Shown here one piece after another: positions 8,112-15,395 of a DNA stretch of 64,000 bases. The stretch lies in the NCBI RefSeq assembly GCF_014649655.1, contig NZ_BMTL01000019.1, positions 62,001-126,000 of the forward strand, written 5' to 3'. The DNA comes from Streptomyces humidus (GTDB taxonomy: Bacteria; Actinomycetota; Actinomycetes; Streptomycetales; Streptomycetaceae). Numbering within the stretch: the stretch's first letter is position 1; each line of letters starts with the position of its first letter. Made by a program: the position numbers and the translations under genes. Under the pieces are notes generated by a model, which ran no database searches, was not told where the DNA came from, and saw only the letters and a list, made by a program, of their open reading frames with translations.

Positions 8112-8468
8112 ATGCGTCAGATCCCCGTGGACACCTCCGCCGCGACCGTGATGGTCGCCAAGACCCCGCAGCCCAAGGTCAAGGACCGCCGCACCGGTGA
8201 GATCGCCATCGACGTGGAGACCGGCGCGAAGATGATGACCGTGGACGTGATGTTCGCGGCGAACGATGAGGTGGAGATCCTTTCCATCGCGGTCCCGGAG
8301 CCGGGTATCTCCGGTGAGCTGGCCATGGGCACGCCGGTCGCGCTCACGGGCCTGGTCGCCCGGCCGTGGGAGAACGACTTCAACGGTCAGAAGCGGCACG
8401 GGATCGCCTTCCGTGCGGTCGCCGTGACCTCTCTGGTCGCCGCTGCCGCGCAGTCCAAGGCGGCCTGA
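8112..8468 (+). CDS. SCO3933-family element regulatory protein
   Basis: This is a 118-residue soluble protein starting MRQIPVDTSAATVMVAKT, the first gene of the transfer/replication operon. It matches the small proteins called SCO3933-like in Streptomyces AICEs, which are annotated as regulatory. The beta-rich sequence with ALTGLVARPWEND may be an OB-like fold, which is my inference. The start is fixed by a clear Shine-Dalgarno (ACAGGAGAC) eight bases upstream. It is followed after two bases by the translocase gene. Confidence 0.85.
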   Translation: MRQIPVDTSAATVMVAKTPQPKVKDRRTGEIAIDVETGAKMMTVDVMFAANDEVEILSIAVPEPGISGELAMGTPVALTGLVARPWENDFNGQKRHGIAFRAVAVTSLVAAAAQSKAA

Positions 8469-8470
8469 TC

Positions 8471-9823
8471 ATGACCGCCTTAACGGTCGCTCTGGTGCTG
8501 GTCGTCGCCCCTGCGGGTCTCCTGCGGTGGCGGCGTCCCGCCTGGTACTGGATGACCTTCGGCGTCACCCTCGCCACGCTGCGGGTCCTGGTCCGCTACG
8601 CCTCCGTCATGGACGCCTGCGGGCTGACGGTCCCGCCCTCGCGCTGGCGGCTGGCCCTGGCCCGGGTCGCAGGCCGGGACGTCCCGCAGTCCCGCCCGCC
8701 GCGCATCCTGCGTGTCCGCCCGACCCGGACCGGCCTGGTGCTGCGGCTGGGTCTTCGGCCCGGACAGGATGCCTTCGACGTCGCCGCCTCCTCGGACCGG
8801 CTCCGGCACTCGTTCTCGATGTACGGGGTCACCTCGCGTGAGGTGCGCTCCGGGGTCGTGGAAGTGCGGATGACCGGCTATGACGTCCTCAAGCGGGTGC
8901 AGATGCCCGCTGCGGTCGATACCCGCCCGATGCTCGTCCCGGTCGCCCTGCGCGAGGACGGGTCCGTCCACTACCGCGACTACCGGGCCGTCCCGCACGC
9001 CCTCACCCTCGGTGCGACGGAGTCGGGGAAGTCGGTCTATCAGCGCAACCTGGTCGCTGGGCTCGCGCCGATGGACGTCGCCCTGGTCGGCATCGACTGC
9101 AAGCAGGGCGTCGAGCTGTTCCCCCTCGCCCGCCGCTTCTCCGCCCTCGCCGACAACCCCGACACCGCCGCCGAGCTGCTGGACGCGCTCGTGTCCCGGA
9201 TGGAGGGCGTCTACCAGGTCATCCGCGCCGAACAGCGCATCACCTCCGCCATCGCAGACGCGGAGATAGCCGCCGACATCTGGGACCTGCCCGAACACCT
9301 GCGGCCCGTGCCGGTCGTGGTCCTGGTCGACGAGGTCGCCGAACTCGCGCTGGCCACGAAGAAGAGCGACCCACGCCGCGACCGGATCATCAAGGCCCTG
9401 GTCCGCCTCGCCCAGCTCGGCCGCGCGGCCGGCATCTACCTCGAGATCTGCGGCCAGCGCTTCGGCTCCGAACTCGGCGACGGCATCACCATGCTCCGCG
9501 CCCAGCTCACCGGCCGCACCGCCCACCGCGTCAACGACGAAACCTCCGCGAAGATGGCCTTCGGCGACATCTCCCCGGACGCCGTGCTGGCCGCCATCCA
9601 GATCCCCGCCGAACTGCGCGGCGTCGCCATCGCCGGGGACTCCACCGGAGGCTGGCACCGCATCCGCGCCCCGCACACCTCCCTGCGCCAGGCCGTGAAC
9701 ATCTGCAACCGGCATGCCGACCGGACCCCGGACCTGCCCGAACTCGCTCCCTTCCGGCCCGAGCTGACCGGCACCGCCCCGGCGGTCGAGCAGCTGGCCG
9801 AGGCCGCGCCCGTTACGGCCTGA
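8471..9823 (+). CDS. FtsK/SpoIIIE-type DNA translocase, TraB/TraSA-like
   Basis: This ATPase pumps double-stranded element DNA to the recipient mycelium; Streptomyces conjugation needs only this one protein plus a cis site. The chain is 450 residues with an N-terminal membrane segment (LTVALVLVVAPAGLL, then WYWMTFGVTLATL), Walker A GATESGKSVY at about residue 180 and Walker B VVVLVDEVAE at about 290. Length and layout fit pSAM2 TraSA. The ATG lies two bases after the stop of the preceding gene. I could not identify the clt recognition repeats nearby. Confidence 0.92.
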   Translation: MTALTVALVLVVAPAGLLRWRRPAWYWMTFGVTLATLRVLVRYASVMDACGLTVPPSRWRLALARVAGRDVPQSRPPRILRVRPTRTGLVLRLGLRPGQDAFDVAASSDRLRHSFSMYGVTSREVRSGVVEVRMTGYDVLKRVQMPAAVDTRPMLVPVALREDGSVHYRDYRAVPHALTLGATESGKSVYQRNLVAGLAPMDVALVGIDCKQGVELFPLARRFSALADNPDTAAELLDALVSRMEGVYQVIRAEQRITSAIADAEIAADIWDLPEHLRPVPVVVLVDEVAELALATKKSDPRRDRIIKALVRLAQLGRAAGIYLEICGQRFGSELGDGITMLRAQLTGRTAHRVNDETSAKMAFGDISPDAVLAAIQIPAELRGVAIAGDSTGGWHRIRAPHTSLRQAVNICNRHADRTPDLPELAPFRPELTGTAPAVEQLAEAAPVTA

Positions 9824-9905
9824 GCTCCACGCTCCACGGTCGGCGCGACCGCCTTCGCGCCCGGTCCCTACCCCTGCCATGCCTGATGAAGGGAGAACCC
9901 CCGTC

Positions 9906-10070
9906 ATGTGCCCCGACTGCGAGGACTTCGCCCGTACCGTCCTGCTCCTCGGCCAGCTCGCCCTCTACGCCGACACCACCGGCGCGGACCTCGACTTCGT
10001 CGACGCCGTCAGCCCCGCCCTGGCCGCCTCGCTCCCCGAGCCGCCCGCCATGCCCGGTGAGGGGTCCTGA
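9906..10070 (+). CDS. Small conserved AICE protein
   Basis: This is a 54-residue acidic protein, MCPDCEDFARTVLLLGQ onwards, with a CxxC at its N-terminus. The start is chosen because GAAGGGAGAACC precedes it; an upstream in-frame ATG at 9879 lacks such a site. Its stop overlaps the next start as TGATG. The function is unknown, and the position suggests a role in plasmid spread. The leader sequence closely matches that of the gene at 10767. Confidence 0.7.
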   Translation: MCPDCEDFARTVLLLGQLALYADTTGADLDFVDAVSPALAASLPEPPAMPGEGS

Positions 10071-10744
10071 TGGCCGCCCGCCACGGTCTGCGCGTGGACG
10101 CCGTCCTGGTCCAGGCTGTCATCGCCGGAGCGCTGTCCTTCGCCCACCTGCACGACCTGGCCGCCGCTGCCGGGCAGGACGGCTGGAAGGCGTGGGCCTA
10201 CCCGATCAGCGTGGACCTGCTCCTGGTCGCCGCCTGGCGACGACTGCGCTCCGAGGGCCCGTCCCGGCTGGCCTGGTGCTGGTTCCTCATCGCCCTATTC
10301 GCCTCCCTCGGCGCGAACATCGCCACCGCCGGATTCCTCGACCTGGCCGACCCGCCCGCCCTGCTCCGCCTCGGCATCGCCGGATGGCCCGCCCTCGCCT
10401 TCCTCGGCGGCACCCTCCTCGCCCACTCCGCCGACCACCACACACCCACCCCGCCGGCACCCGCACCGGCCCCGGAACCCGACACCGTCCCCGCCCCTGA
10501 GCCGCTCCCCGAATTCGCGCCTGTGCTCGAACCGGAGCCCTCGCCCACCCCGGTGGAAGAGCCCCCGGCCCTTCCGCCCGCCGACTCGACGCCCGCGGTT
10601 CCCGCCGTTCTCGTCGACCACGCCCGCAAGGTCGCCGCCGAATACCGCGACCGGACCGGCGGCCCGATCGACACCGACACCCTGCGCGCCCGCCTCGGCG
10701 TCCCGCCCCACCTCGCCGATGCCATCGCCGCCCAGCTCGCCTGA
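10070..10744 (+). CDS. DUF2637 membrane protein, SpdB-like spread protein
   Basis: This 224-residue protein has four hydrophobic helices in its first 130 residues (VQAVIAGALSFAHLHDLAA, PISVDLLLVAAW, LAWCWFLIALFASLGANIA, GWPALAFLGGTLLA). A Pro/Ala/Glu-rich linker at about 127-180 and a C-terminal winged-helix-like segment (DTLRARLGVPPHLADAIAAQ) follow. Proteins of this family sit in Streptomyces plasmid transfer operons and help the plasmid spread through septa of the recipient. It is translationally coupled to the upstream 54-residue gene. Confidence 0.85.
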   Translation: MAARHGLRVDAVLVQAVIAGALSFAHLHDLAAAAGQDGWKAWAYPISVDLLLVAAWRRLRSEGPSRLAWCWFLIALFASLGANIATAGFLDLADPPALLRLGIAGWPALAFLGGTLLAHSADHHTPTPPAPAPAPEPDTVPAPEPLPEFAPVLEPEPSPTPVEEPPALPPADSTPAVPAVLVDHARKVAAEYRDRTGGPIDTDTLRARLGVPPHLADAIAAQLA

Positions 10745-10766
10745 CCTCGAAGGGAGAACCACCGTC

Positions 10767-10958
10767 ATGCCCGCTCGCGACAACTTCCACTCCGTCATGC
10801 GGATCGGCCCCGTGCAGATCGGCACCCACCGCGACCGCAACGGCCAGACCAAGCATGCCGCCGTCTGCACCGCCGACCGCTGCGGCTGGTCCGCCGACTA
10901 CTCCAGCGGCACCGCCGCCCAACTCGCCGCCCGCACCCACCGCTGCCGCGTCCGCTAG
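10767..10958 (+). CDS. Mobile element transfer protein, small
   Basis: This is a 63-residue basic protein, MPARDNFHSVMRIGPVQIGT onwards, ending with cysteines (CTADRCGW and HRCRVR) that could form a zinc knuckle. It corresponds to the small spread (Spd) proteins of pSAM2-type elements. The start follows GAAGGGAGAACC at a good spacing. The molecular role is not established. Confidence 0.8.
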   Translation: MPARDNFHSVMRIGPVQIGTHRDRNGQTKHAAVCTADRCGWSADYSSGTAAQLAARTHRCRVR

Positions 10959-10969
10959 GAGACACCGCC

Positions 10970-11128
10970 ATGCAGGTCCCGCTCTGGTTCACCCTCGCCG
11001 TCGTCGGCTACCTCGGCTGCAAGCTCTTCCGCCCGCCGCTCTGGCTGGTCCTGGTGCTGCTCCTCGGCGGCTACCTCATCGCCGACAGCCTCCTCGCCCC
11101 CGTCATCGACACCGCCATCACCAAGTAG
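10970..11128 (+). CDS. 52-residue membrane protein, Spd-type
   Basis: This short gene reads MQVPLWFTLAVVGYLGCKLF and ends in APVIDTAITK, TAG at 11126-11128. Two hydrophobic helices separated by RPP suggest a membrane hairpin. A Shine-Dalgarno, TAGGAGAC, lies just upstream and overlaps the end of the previous gene. The spacing to both neighbours is about eleven bases, as expected inside this operon. It is likely one of the small spread proteins. Confidence 0.75.
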   Translation: MQVPLWFTLAVVGYLGCKLFRPPLWLVLVLLLGGYLIADSLLAPVIDTAITK

Positions 11129-11139
11129 GGAGACCCGCC

Positions 11140-11463
11140 ATGCTCCGCCCGAAGATCCCCACCATGCCCACCCCGACCGGGCTCGTCTCCCGGCCCGCCG
11201 TCGTCGAGCCGACCGCCGTCATCCAGCACGTCCCCGTCACGCCCGCCCCGGCCCCGGCCGCTCAGGCCCCGGCGTCCTCGCGACCCACCGTGCAGCTCAC
11301 CCCGGGCTCCGTGCTCGCCCTCGTCGGCGGCGGCACCGCCGTCGTCCTGGTCGTCGGCACGGTCCTCGTCTCGATGCTCCTGGCGGTCGCTGTCACCGCC
11401 GCCTCGGTCGCCGTCTGCGCCCTGGTCATCCGCTCACTCGTCTCCTCCCAGCACCACCGCTGA
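11140..11463 (+). CDS. SpdB-like membrane protein
   Basis: This is a 107-residue protein with a Pro/Ala-rich N-terminal half and one long hydrophobic region at about residues 58-102 (ALVGGGTAVVLVVGTVLVSM, then LAVAVTAASVAVCALV), enough for two helices. A GGGAGACC Shine-Dalgarno supports the ATG at 11140. A longer reading upstream would overlap the previous two genes and is not credible. The role in spread is inferred from position and composition. Its stop codon is followed two bases later by the first of two matching stem-loops. Confidence 0.8.
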   Translation: MLRPKIPTMPTPTGLVSRPAVVEPTAVIQHVPVTPAPAPAAQAPASSRPTVQLTPGSVLALVGGGTAVVLVVGTVLVSMLLAVAVTAASVAVCALVIRSLVSSQHHR

Positions 11464-11465
11464 AA

Positions 11466-11516
11466 GGTCCCCGGGGCGACGCACAAGCCGCCAAGCACGC
11501 CGCCGCCTCTGGGACC
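11466..11516 (+). ncRNA. Intercistronic stem-loop, copy A
   Basis: A 14-15 bp helix (11466-11481 with 11501-11516, two mismatches) closes a 19-nt loop at 11482-11500. The loop is identical to that of copy B at 12125-12143, while the outer helix differs in sequence and keeps pairing. It begins two bases after a stop codon and ends 39 bases before the next start. It probably acts in cis within the operon mRNA. Confidence 0.65.
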
Positions 11517-11555
11517 GCGTTCCGGTACGCCAACCGCATCGCCAAGGAGAACGCC

Positions 11556-12107
11556 ATGGACCCGCACACCACCGCGAGCATCCTGCCGTTACTCGGCTGG
11601 GCCGTGCACGGCGGCATCCTCGCCCGCCGCCTCGCCTGCGCCCGCCGCGACCCGCTCACCGGCCTGCACACCCGCGCCGGATGGACCGACCGCGCCGACC
11701 ACCTCATCCGCCGGCACTCGAACGCCGCCGTCCTCCTGGTCGACCTCGACCACTTCAAGACCCTCAACGACACCCACGGCCACGCCGCCGGGGACGCCGC
11801 CCTCATCGCCACCGCCGACCGGCTGCGCACCTGGTGCGGACGCAGCGGCACCGCCGGCCGCCTGGGCGGAGACGAATTCGTCGCCGTCGTCCGGGACCTG
11901 GCCGCCGCCGACCTCGACGCGCTCACCGCCGCACTCCACCGGCCGCTGCACTACGACGGGATGTCGCTGCCGCTGGCCGCCTCGGTCGGGGCCTGCCGCA
12001 TCTCCGAGCTGCCGATGCCCGTCCTGCCCGATGCGCTCGCCGCCGCCGACGCGGCCATGTACGCCGCCAAGGGCCGTGGCCGTCGGGGCTCCCGCACCAC
12101 TCGCTGA
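11556..12107 (+). CDS. GGDEF-domain protein (diguanylate cyclase) on the AICE
   Basis: This 183-residue protein is a nearly bare GGDEF domain: DPLTGLHTRAGW at about 30-41, VDLDHFKTLNDTHGHAAGD at about 63-81, and the intact signature RLGGDEFV at about 105. It should make cyclic di-GMP from two GTP. I see no clear RxxD inhibitory site before the signature and only one short hydrophobic stretch at the N-terminus. In Streptomyces c-di-GMP acts through BldD to hold back sporulation, so the element could influence host development; this is inference. It lies between two matching stem-loops. Confidence 0.88.
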   Translation: MDPHTTASILPLLGWAVHGGILARRLACARRDPLTGLHTRAGWTDRADHLIRRHSNAAVLLVDLDHFKTLNDTHGHAAGDAALIATADRLRTWCGRSGTAGRLGGDEFVAVVRDLAAADLDALTAALHRPLHYDGMSLPLAASVGACRISELPMPVLPDALAAADAAMYAAKGRGRRGSRTTR

Positions 12108-12109
12108 GA

Positions 12110-12157
12110 GGCCACCGGGTGGCGCACAAGCCGCCAAGCACGCCGCCACCCGGGGCC
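12110..12157 (+). ncRNA. Intercistronic stem-loop, copy B
   Basis: A 14-bp helix with one bulged A (12110-12124 with 12144-12157) closes the same 19-nt loop found in copy A. It begins three bases after the GGDEF stop and ends 35 bases before the next start. The 25-base block at 12123-12147 is identical to 11480-11504. Confidence 0.65.
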
Positions 12158-12192
12158 GTTCCTTCCAACCGCAATCGAAAGGAACCACCATC

Positions 12193-12375
12193 ATGGCCCA
12201 CCAGGCTCCCCGCCCGCCGAGGATCTGCCCGGCCTGCGACGGCTTCGCCGCCGCTATCACTCTCGGCGGCCGCGACCACCGTGGCCACCTCCGCACCATC
12301 ACCGCGCACTGCCCGGCCTGCCAGGGCACCGGCACCGCCCGCACCCGCCGCAACCGCGAGGGCGCCCGTGCCTGA
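12193..12375 (+). CDS. Small zinc-knuckle protein
   Basis: This is a 60-residue protein with two CxxC pairs (ICPACDGF and HCPACQGTGT); the second resembles a DnaJ-type zinc knuckle. It follows stem-loop B and a Shine-Dalgarno, AAAGGAACC. The rep start (GTG at 12368) lies inside its last codons, so the two are coupled. It may help the initiator, but that is inferred from position only. Confidence 0.75.
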   Translation: MAHQAPRPPRICPACDGFAAAITLGGRDHRGHLRTITAHCPACQGTGTARTRRNREGARA

Positions 12376-13747
12376 CACCCTGCTCGACCCGACCACCCTC
12401 GGCGACCTGCTGAGGGTGGCTTCGGCGTCCGACTACGACCGCTGGGAAGACCAGATCCGCCGCACCGGCGGCTGCTCCGACCCCATCCACCTCACCGGCT
12501 GGACCCTCACCAAAGACAAGACCACCGGCGAGACCCTGCACCACTACTCCACCGAGAATGAACCAGGCGGACGCCTGCGTCTCGCCTGCGGCAACCGCCG
12601 CGCCTCCCGCTGCCCCTCCTGCGCCTGGACGTACGCGGGCGACACCTACCACCTGATCCGCGCAGGCCTCGCCGGGGACGATCGTCGAGACGTCCCTGCC
12701 ACGGTCCGCGATCACCCCCGGGTCTTCGCCACCCTCACGGCCCCGTCCTTCGGCCGCGTCCACAACCGCCCCGATCACGGCGTCTGCCGCTGCGGCACCG
12801 TCCACCCAGCCGATGACCCCGCACTCGGCACCGCCCTCGCCCCGGCCACCTACGACTACGCGGGCGCCGTCCTGTTCAACAACCACGCCGGACAGCTGTG
12901 GCAGCGCTTCACCAACCGGCTCCGTCGCGAGATCGCCGCCCGCGCCGGCCTCTCCCAACGGGAGCTGAAGGAAGCCGCCCGGGTCTCCTACGGCAAGGTC
13001 GCCGAGTTCCAGAAGCGCGGGGCCCTGCACTTCCACGCCGTCATCCGGATCGACGGCCCCGACGGACCGGACACCACGCCCCCGGCCTGGGCCACCGTCG
13101 GACTCCTCGCTGACGCCATCCAGGCCGCCGCCGTCCACTCCTACACGTCCGTCTCGGTGCCCGCGGCCGGGGACGAGCCCGCCCGGACCTTCGGCTGGGG
13201 CACCCAGCTCGACGTCCGCCCCATCAAGGCCTTCGGAGACGGCTCCGACATCACCGAACAGGCCGTTGCCTCCTACGTCGCCAAGTACGCCACCAAGGCG
13301 GCCGAGAACACCGGCACCCTCGACCGCCGCATCGGCGAACTCGCCGAACTCGACCGTCACCAGGTCCCCGACCACGCCCGCCGCCTCATCACCGCGTGCA
13401 AGGAACTCGACCCGCTCTACCCCGACCGCCGCCTCTGGGCCTGGGCTCACATGCTCGGCTTCCGGGGGCACTTCTCCTCCAAGTCCCGCCGCTACTCGAC
13501 CACTCTCGGCGAACTCCGCCAGGCCCGCGCCGACTACCGCGCCGCACAGGAACACGCCGCCCTCGGCCTCGAGGACGTCGAGCCGGACACAGTCCTCGTC
13601 CTGGCCGACTGGCAGTACGCCGGACATGGCCACACCCCCGGGGAATCAGCCCTCGCCGCCACCATCGCCCGCGGCCTCCAGGCCAACCGCGAAACCGCCC
13701 GCGAAGCACTACGCGACCAGCTCGCCATGGAAGGAGCCGCCGCGTGA
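12368..13747 (+). CDS. Rolling-circle replication initiator, RepSA-like
   Basis: This 459-residue protein nicks the element origin and starts rolling-circle replication after excision. The HUH metal motif is in GALHFHAVIRID at about residue 218, and the catalytic tyrosine motif is in ASYVAKYATKAAEN at about 300. A cysteine-rich section (SRCPSCAW, and CRCG later) probably binds zinc. GTG at 12368 is taken as the start because it overlaps the previous stop; the much longer in-frame reading upstream runs through two other genes. Its stop overlaps the excisionase start as GTGA. Confidence 0.9.
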   Translation: MPDTLLDPTTLGDLLRVASASDYDRWEDQIRRTGGCSDPIHLTGWTLTKDKTTGETLHHYSTENEPGGRLRLACGNRRASRCPSCAWTYAGDTYHLIRAGLAGDDRRDVPATVRDHPRVFATLTAPSFGRVHNRPDHGVCRCGTVHPADDPALGTALAPATYDYAGAVLFNNHAGQLWQRFTNRLRREIAARAGLSQRELKEAARVSYGKVAEFQKRGALHFHAVIRIDGPDGPDTTPPAWATVGLLADAIQAAAVHSYTSVSVPAAGDEPARTFGWGTQLDVRPIKAFGDGSDITEQAVASYVAKYATKAAENTGTLDRRIGELAELDRHQVPDHARRLITACKELDPLYPDRRLWAWAHMLGFRGHFSSKSRRYSTTLGELRQARADYRAAQEHAALGLEDVEPDTVLVLADWQYAGHGHTPGESALAATIARGLQANRETAREALRDQLAMEGAAA

Positions 13748-13941
13748 CCGTCCATACGCTTCCCGACCGCTACCTGACCCCGGCCGACGTCGCCGAGCTG
13801 CTCGGCGTTCCGGTAGAGACGCTGTACCAGTGGCGGCGGAAGCGCTCAGGTCCTCCGGCCTTCCGCGTCGGCCGGCACCTTCGCTACGACCCCGTCCGGC
13901 TTCGCGAGTGGGTCGACGGTCTGACGGAGGTGGCCGCCTGA
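13744..13941 (+). CDS. xis: Excisionase (MerR-like helix-turn-helix)
   Basis: This is a 65-residue DNA-binding protein with a winged helix: LTPADVAELLGVPVETLYQW and then FRVGRHLRYDPVRLREWV. Such proteins bend the att region and direct the integrase towards excision. It starts at a GTG overlapping the rep stop and ends overlapping the integrase ATG (TGATG), so rep, xis and int form one coupled unit, as in pSAM2. Confidence 0.9.
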   Translation: MTVHTLPDRYLTPADVAELLGVPVETLYQWRRKRSGPPAFRVGRHLRYDPVRLREWVDGLTEVAA

Positions 13942-15179
13942 TGCCCGGTCACGTGCAGGATCGCTGGTACAAGACAGAGACGGGTCCGGACGGCAAGCCG
14001 GTGAAGGTGAAGACCGACCGCTACGGCGGCGGCCTGCGCTACCGGGCCCGATACGTCGGTCCCGACGGCACCGAGAAAAGCCGGTCCTTCCCCGACCGCC
14101 AGAAGCGCAAGGCTGAAGAGTGGCTGGCCGAGACGGCGGCCGACATGTCTCGTGGTCAGTACGTCGACCCCAAGGCCGCCCGCATGACCTTCCAGCAGTA
14201 CGCGGAGCGCTGGATCACGGGCCAGACGACCGACCTGAACACGCGCATCGGGGTGGAGACCCGGCTTCGGCTGCACGCCTTCCCTCGCGTGGGGGCGCGC
14301 CCGCTCGGGTCCTTCCGGCCGGTCCACATCCGCGAGTTCGTGCGCGACCTGGAGAACGACCCGGCGATAGGCGGCAGCTACGCCCGCAACATATACGCCA
14401 ACGTCCGCGCGGTGCTGTCGGCCGCCGTGGATGACGGCCACCTCGCCCGGAATCCGTGCTCGGCCGCATCCGTCCGCCCGCCGGCCGTCTCAGCCGCCCG
14501 GGTCGTGCCTTGGCTCCCGTCCCAAGTGCACGCGGTCCGCGACGCTCTGCCCGAGCGGTACCAGGCCATGGTCTCCGTGGGCAGCGGCTGCGGTCTCCGT
14601 CAGGGCGAGATCATCGGTCTGTCGGAGGACGCCGTGCACCTCGACGGCGACACGCTGCGGGTCACCACTCAGGTCAAGCTGATCCGGGGCGTCGCAGTGT
14701 TCGCTCCGCCCAAGGGCAACAAGGAGCGGGACGTACCGCTGCCGACCTCGGTGGCCTCCGCCCTACGGCAGCACATGAAGAATCACCCGCCCGTGGGCAT
14801 CAAGCTGCCGTGGGGCCGGCCGGACGGCCCGCTCACCGAGCGGCGTCTGATCTTCACGAACACGGTCGGCGGCATCGTCTGGCGAAGCAACTTCAACTTC
14901 TACGAGTGGAAGCGCGCCCTCGCTGCGGCCGGCCTCATCCCGACGCCGGAAGCCGGGAAGCCGTACGCCTCCGCCCGGCAGCACGGGATGCATGCCCTTC
15001 GCCACTTCTACGCCTCGGTCCTCCTGGACGCGGGCGAGAGCATCAAGGCCGTGAGCGAGTACCTCGGCCATGCCGATCCGGCAATGACGCTGCGGGTGTA
15101 CGCGCACCTGATGCCGAGCAGCCGCGAGCGGGCTCGCCGGGCCCTGGACGACGTCTTCGGCACGGCCCAGGAGCCCTGA
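13941..15179 (+). CDS. int: Tyrosine site-specific integrase
   Basis: This is a 412-residue recombinase. An N-terminal arm-binding part (YRARYVGPDGTEKSRSF) is followed by a core-binding SAM-like domain. The catalytic domain shows R in GCGLRQGEI at about residue 220, HxxR as HALRH (351-355) and the nucleophile Y in MTLRVYAH at about 387. All catalytic residues are present. The gene ends 90 bases before the attR core, the usual AICE layout. The target, the 5' end of rlmN, is deduced from the repeated core and from the stranded leader at 15217-15288. Confidence 0.94.
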   Translation: MPGHVQDRWYKTETGPDGKPVKVKTDRYGGGLRYRARYVGPDGTEKSRSFPDRQKRKAEEWLAETAADMSRGQYVDPKAARMTFQQYAERWITGQTTDLNTRIGVETRLRLHAFPRVGARPLGSFRPVHIREFVRDLENDPAIGGSYARNIYANVRAVLSAAVDDGHLARNPCSAASVRPPAVSAARVVPWLPSQVHAVRDALPERYQAMVSVGSGCGLRQGEIIGLSEDAVHLDGDTLRVTTQVKLIRGVAVFAPPKGNKERDVPLPTSVASALRQHMKNHPPVGIKLPWGRPDGPLTERRLIFTNTVGGIVWRSNFNFYEWKRALAAAGLIPTPEAGKPYASARQHGMHALRHFYASVLLDAGESIKAVSEYLGHADPAMTLRVYAHLMPSSRERARRALDDVFGTAQEP

Positions 15180-15211
15180 CGGCCCACCGACGGCCCACTG
15201 GGCACAAGACG

Positions 15212-15246
15212 GCCCCCTACTGGCGATAAAACCGCTGGTAGGGGGC
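15212..15246 (+). terminator. Terminator after the integrase gene
   Basis: The stem GCCCCCTAC (15212-15220) pairs with GTAGGGGGC (15238-15246), with additional inner pairing, and is followed by CTTCTTC. It ends the element operon just before attR. Confidence 0.75.
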
Positions 15247-15288
15247 TTCTTCATGCCCGGGGGTGATCAGTTCTCCGGGCTTAGGCAT
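15217..15288 (-). pseudogene. Stranded native rlmN start (5' fragment)
   Basis: From an ATG at 15286-15288 the minus strand reads MPKPGELITPGHEEAP and stops after 23 codons. The first seven residues are the usual Streptomyces RlmN start and the rest is element DNA. With its upstream CCAGTGTCGCAGATC block (15296-15310), this looks like the original rlmN promoter and start, cut off from the gene body by the 11-kb insertion. It is a junk ORF rather than a functional protein. Confidence 0.75.
15269..15279. repeat. attR core
   Basis: Right copy of AGTTCTCCGGG. It matches 4251-4261 exactly; the flanking bases differ on both sides, which limits the identical core to 11 bp. Confidence 0.8.
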
Positions 15289-15395
15289 GGCTGTACCAGT
15301 GTCGCAGATCGATTCCCGTGGCCCGGGCCCTGAGGCCGGCGGGCAGGCCGTCCCCCGGACGCGGTGCCGCGCGCGGGGGACGGCGTGCCGACGGC

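Larger units (their letters stand above)
4251..15279 (+). mobile_element. Integrated actinomycete conjugative element (AICE), pSAM2-like, in the 5' end of rlmN
   Basis: The region is bounded by an 11-bp direct repeat (AGTTCTCCGGG) at 4251-4261 and 15269-15279. It holds the full AICE gene set in the usual order: Nudix immunity-type gene, XRE regulator, SCO3933-like protein, TraB translocase, spread proteins, RepSA-type initiator, excisionase and tyrosine integrase, with the integrase next to the right end. The host genes on either side (rlmN, then a secreted protein and cdsA) are unrelated to it. All transfer and replication genes look intact. The exact recombination point inside the 11-bp core cannot be set from one sequence. 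Confidence 0.93.

Noticed and set aside
11681..12367. Upstream extension of the RepSA frame by 229 codons
   Set aside because: It runs through the GGDEF and zinc-knuckle genes in another frame and is Arg/Pro-rich; the GTG at 12368 with stop overlap is the better start.
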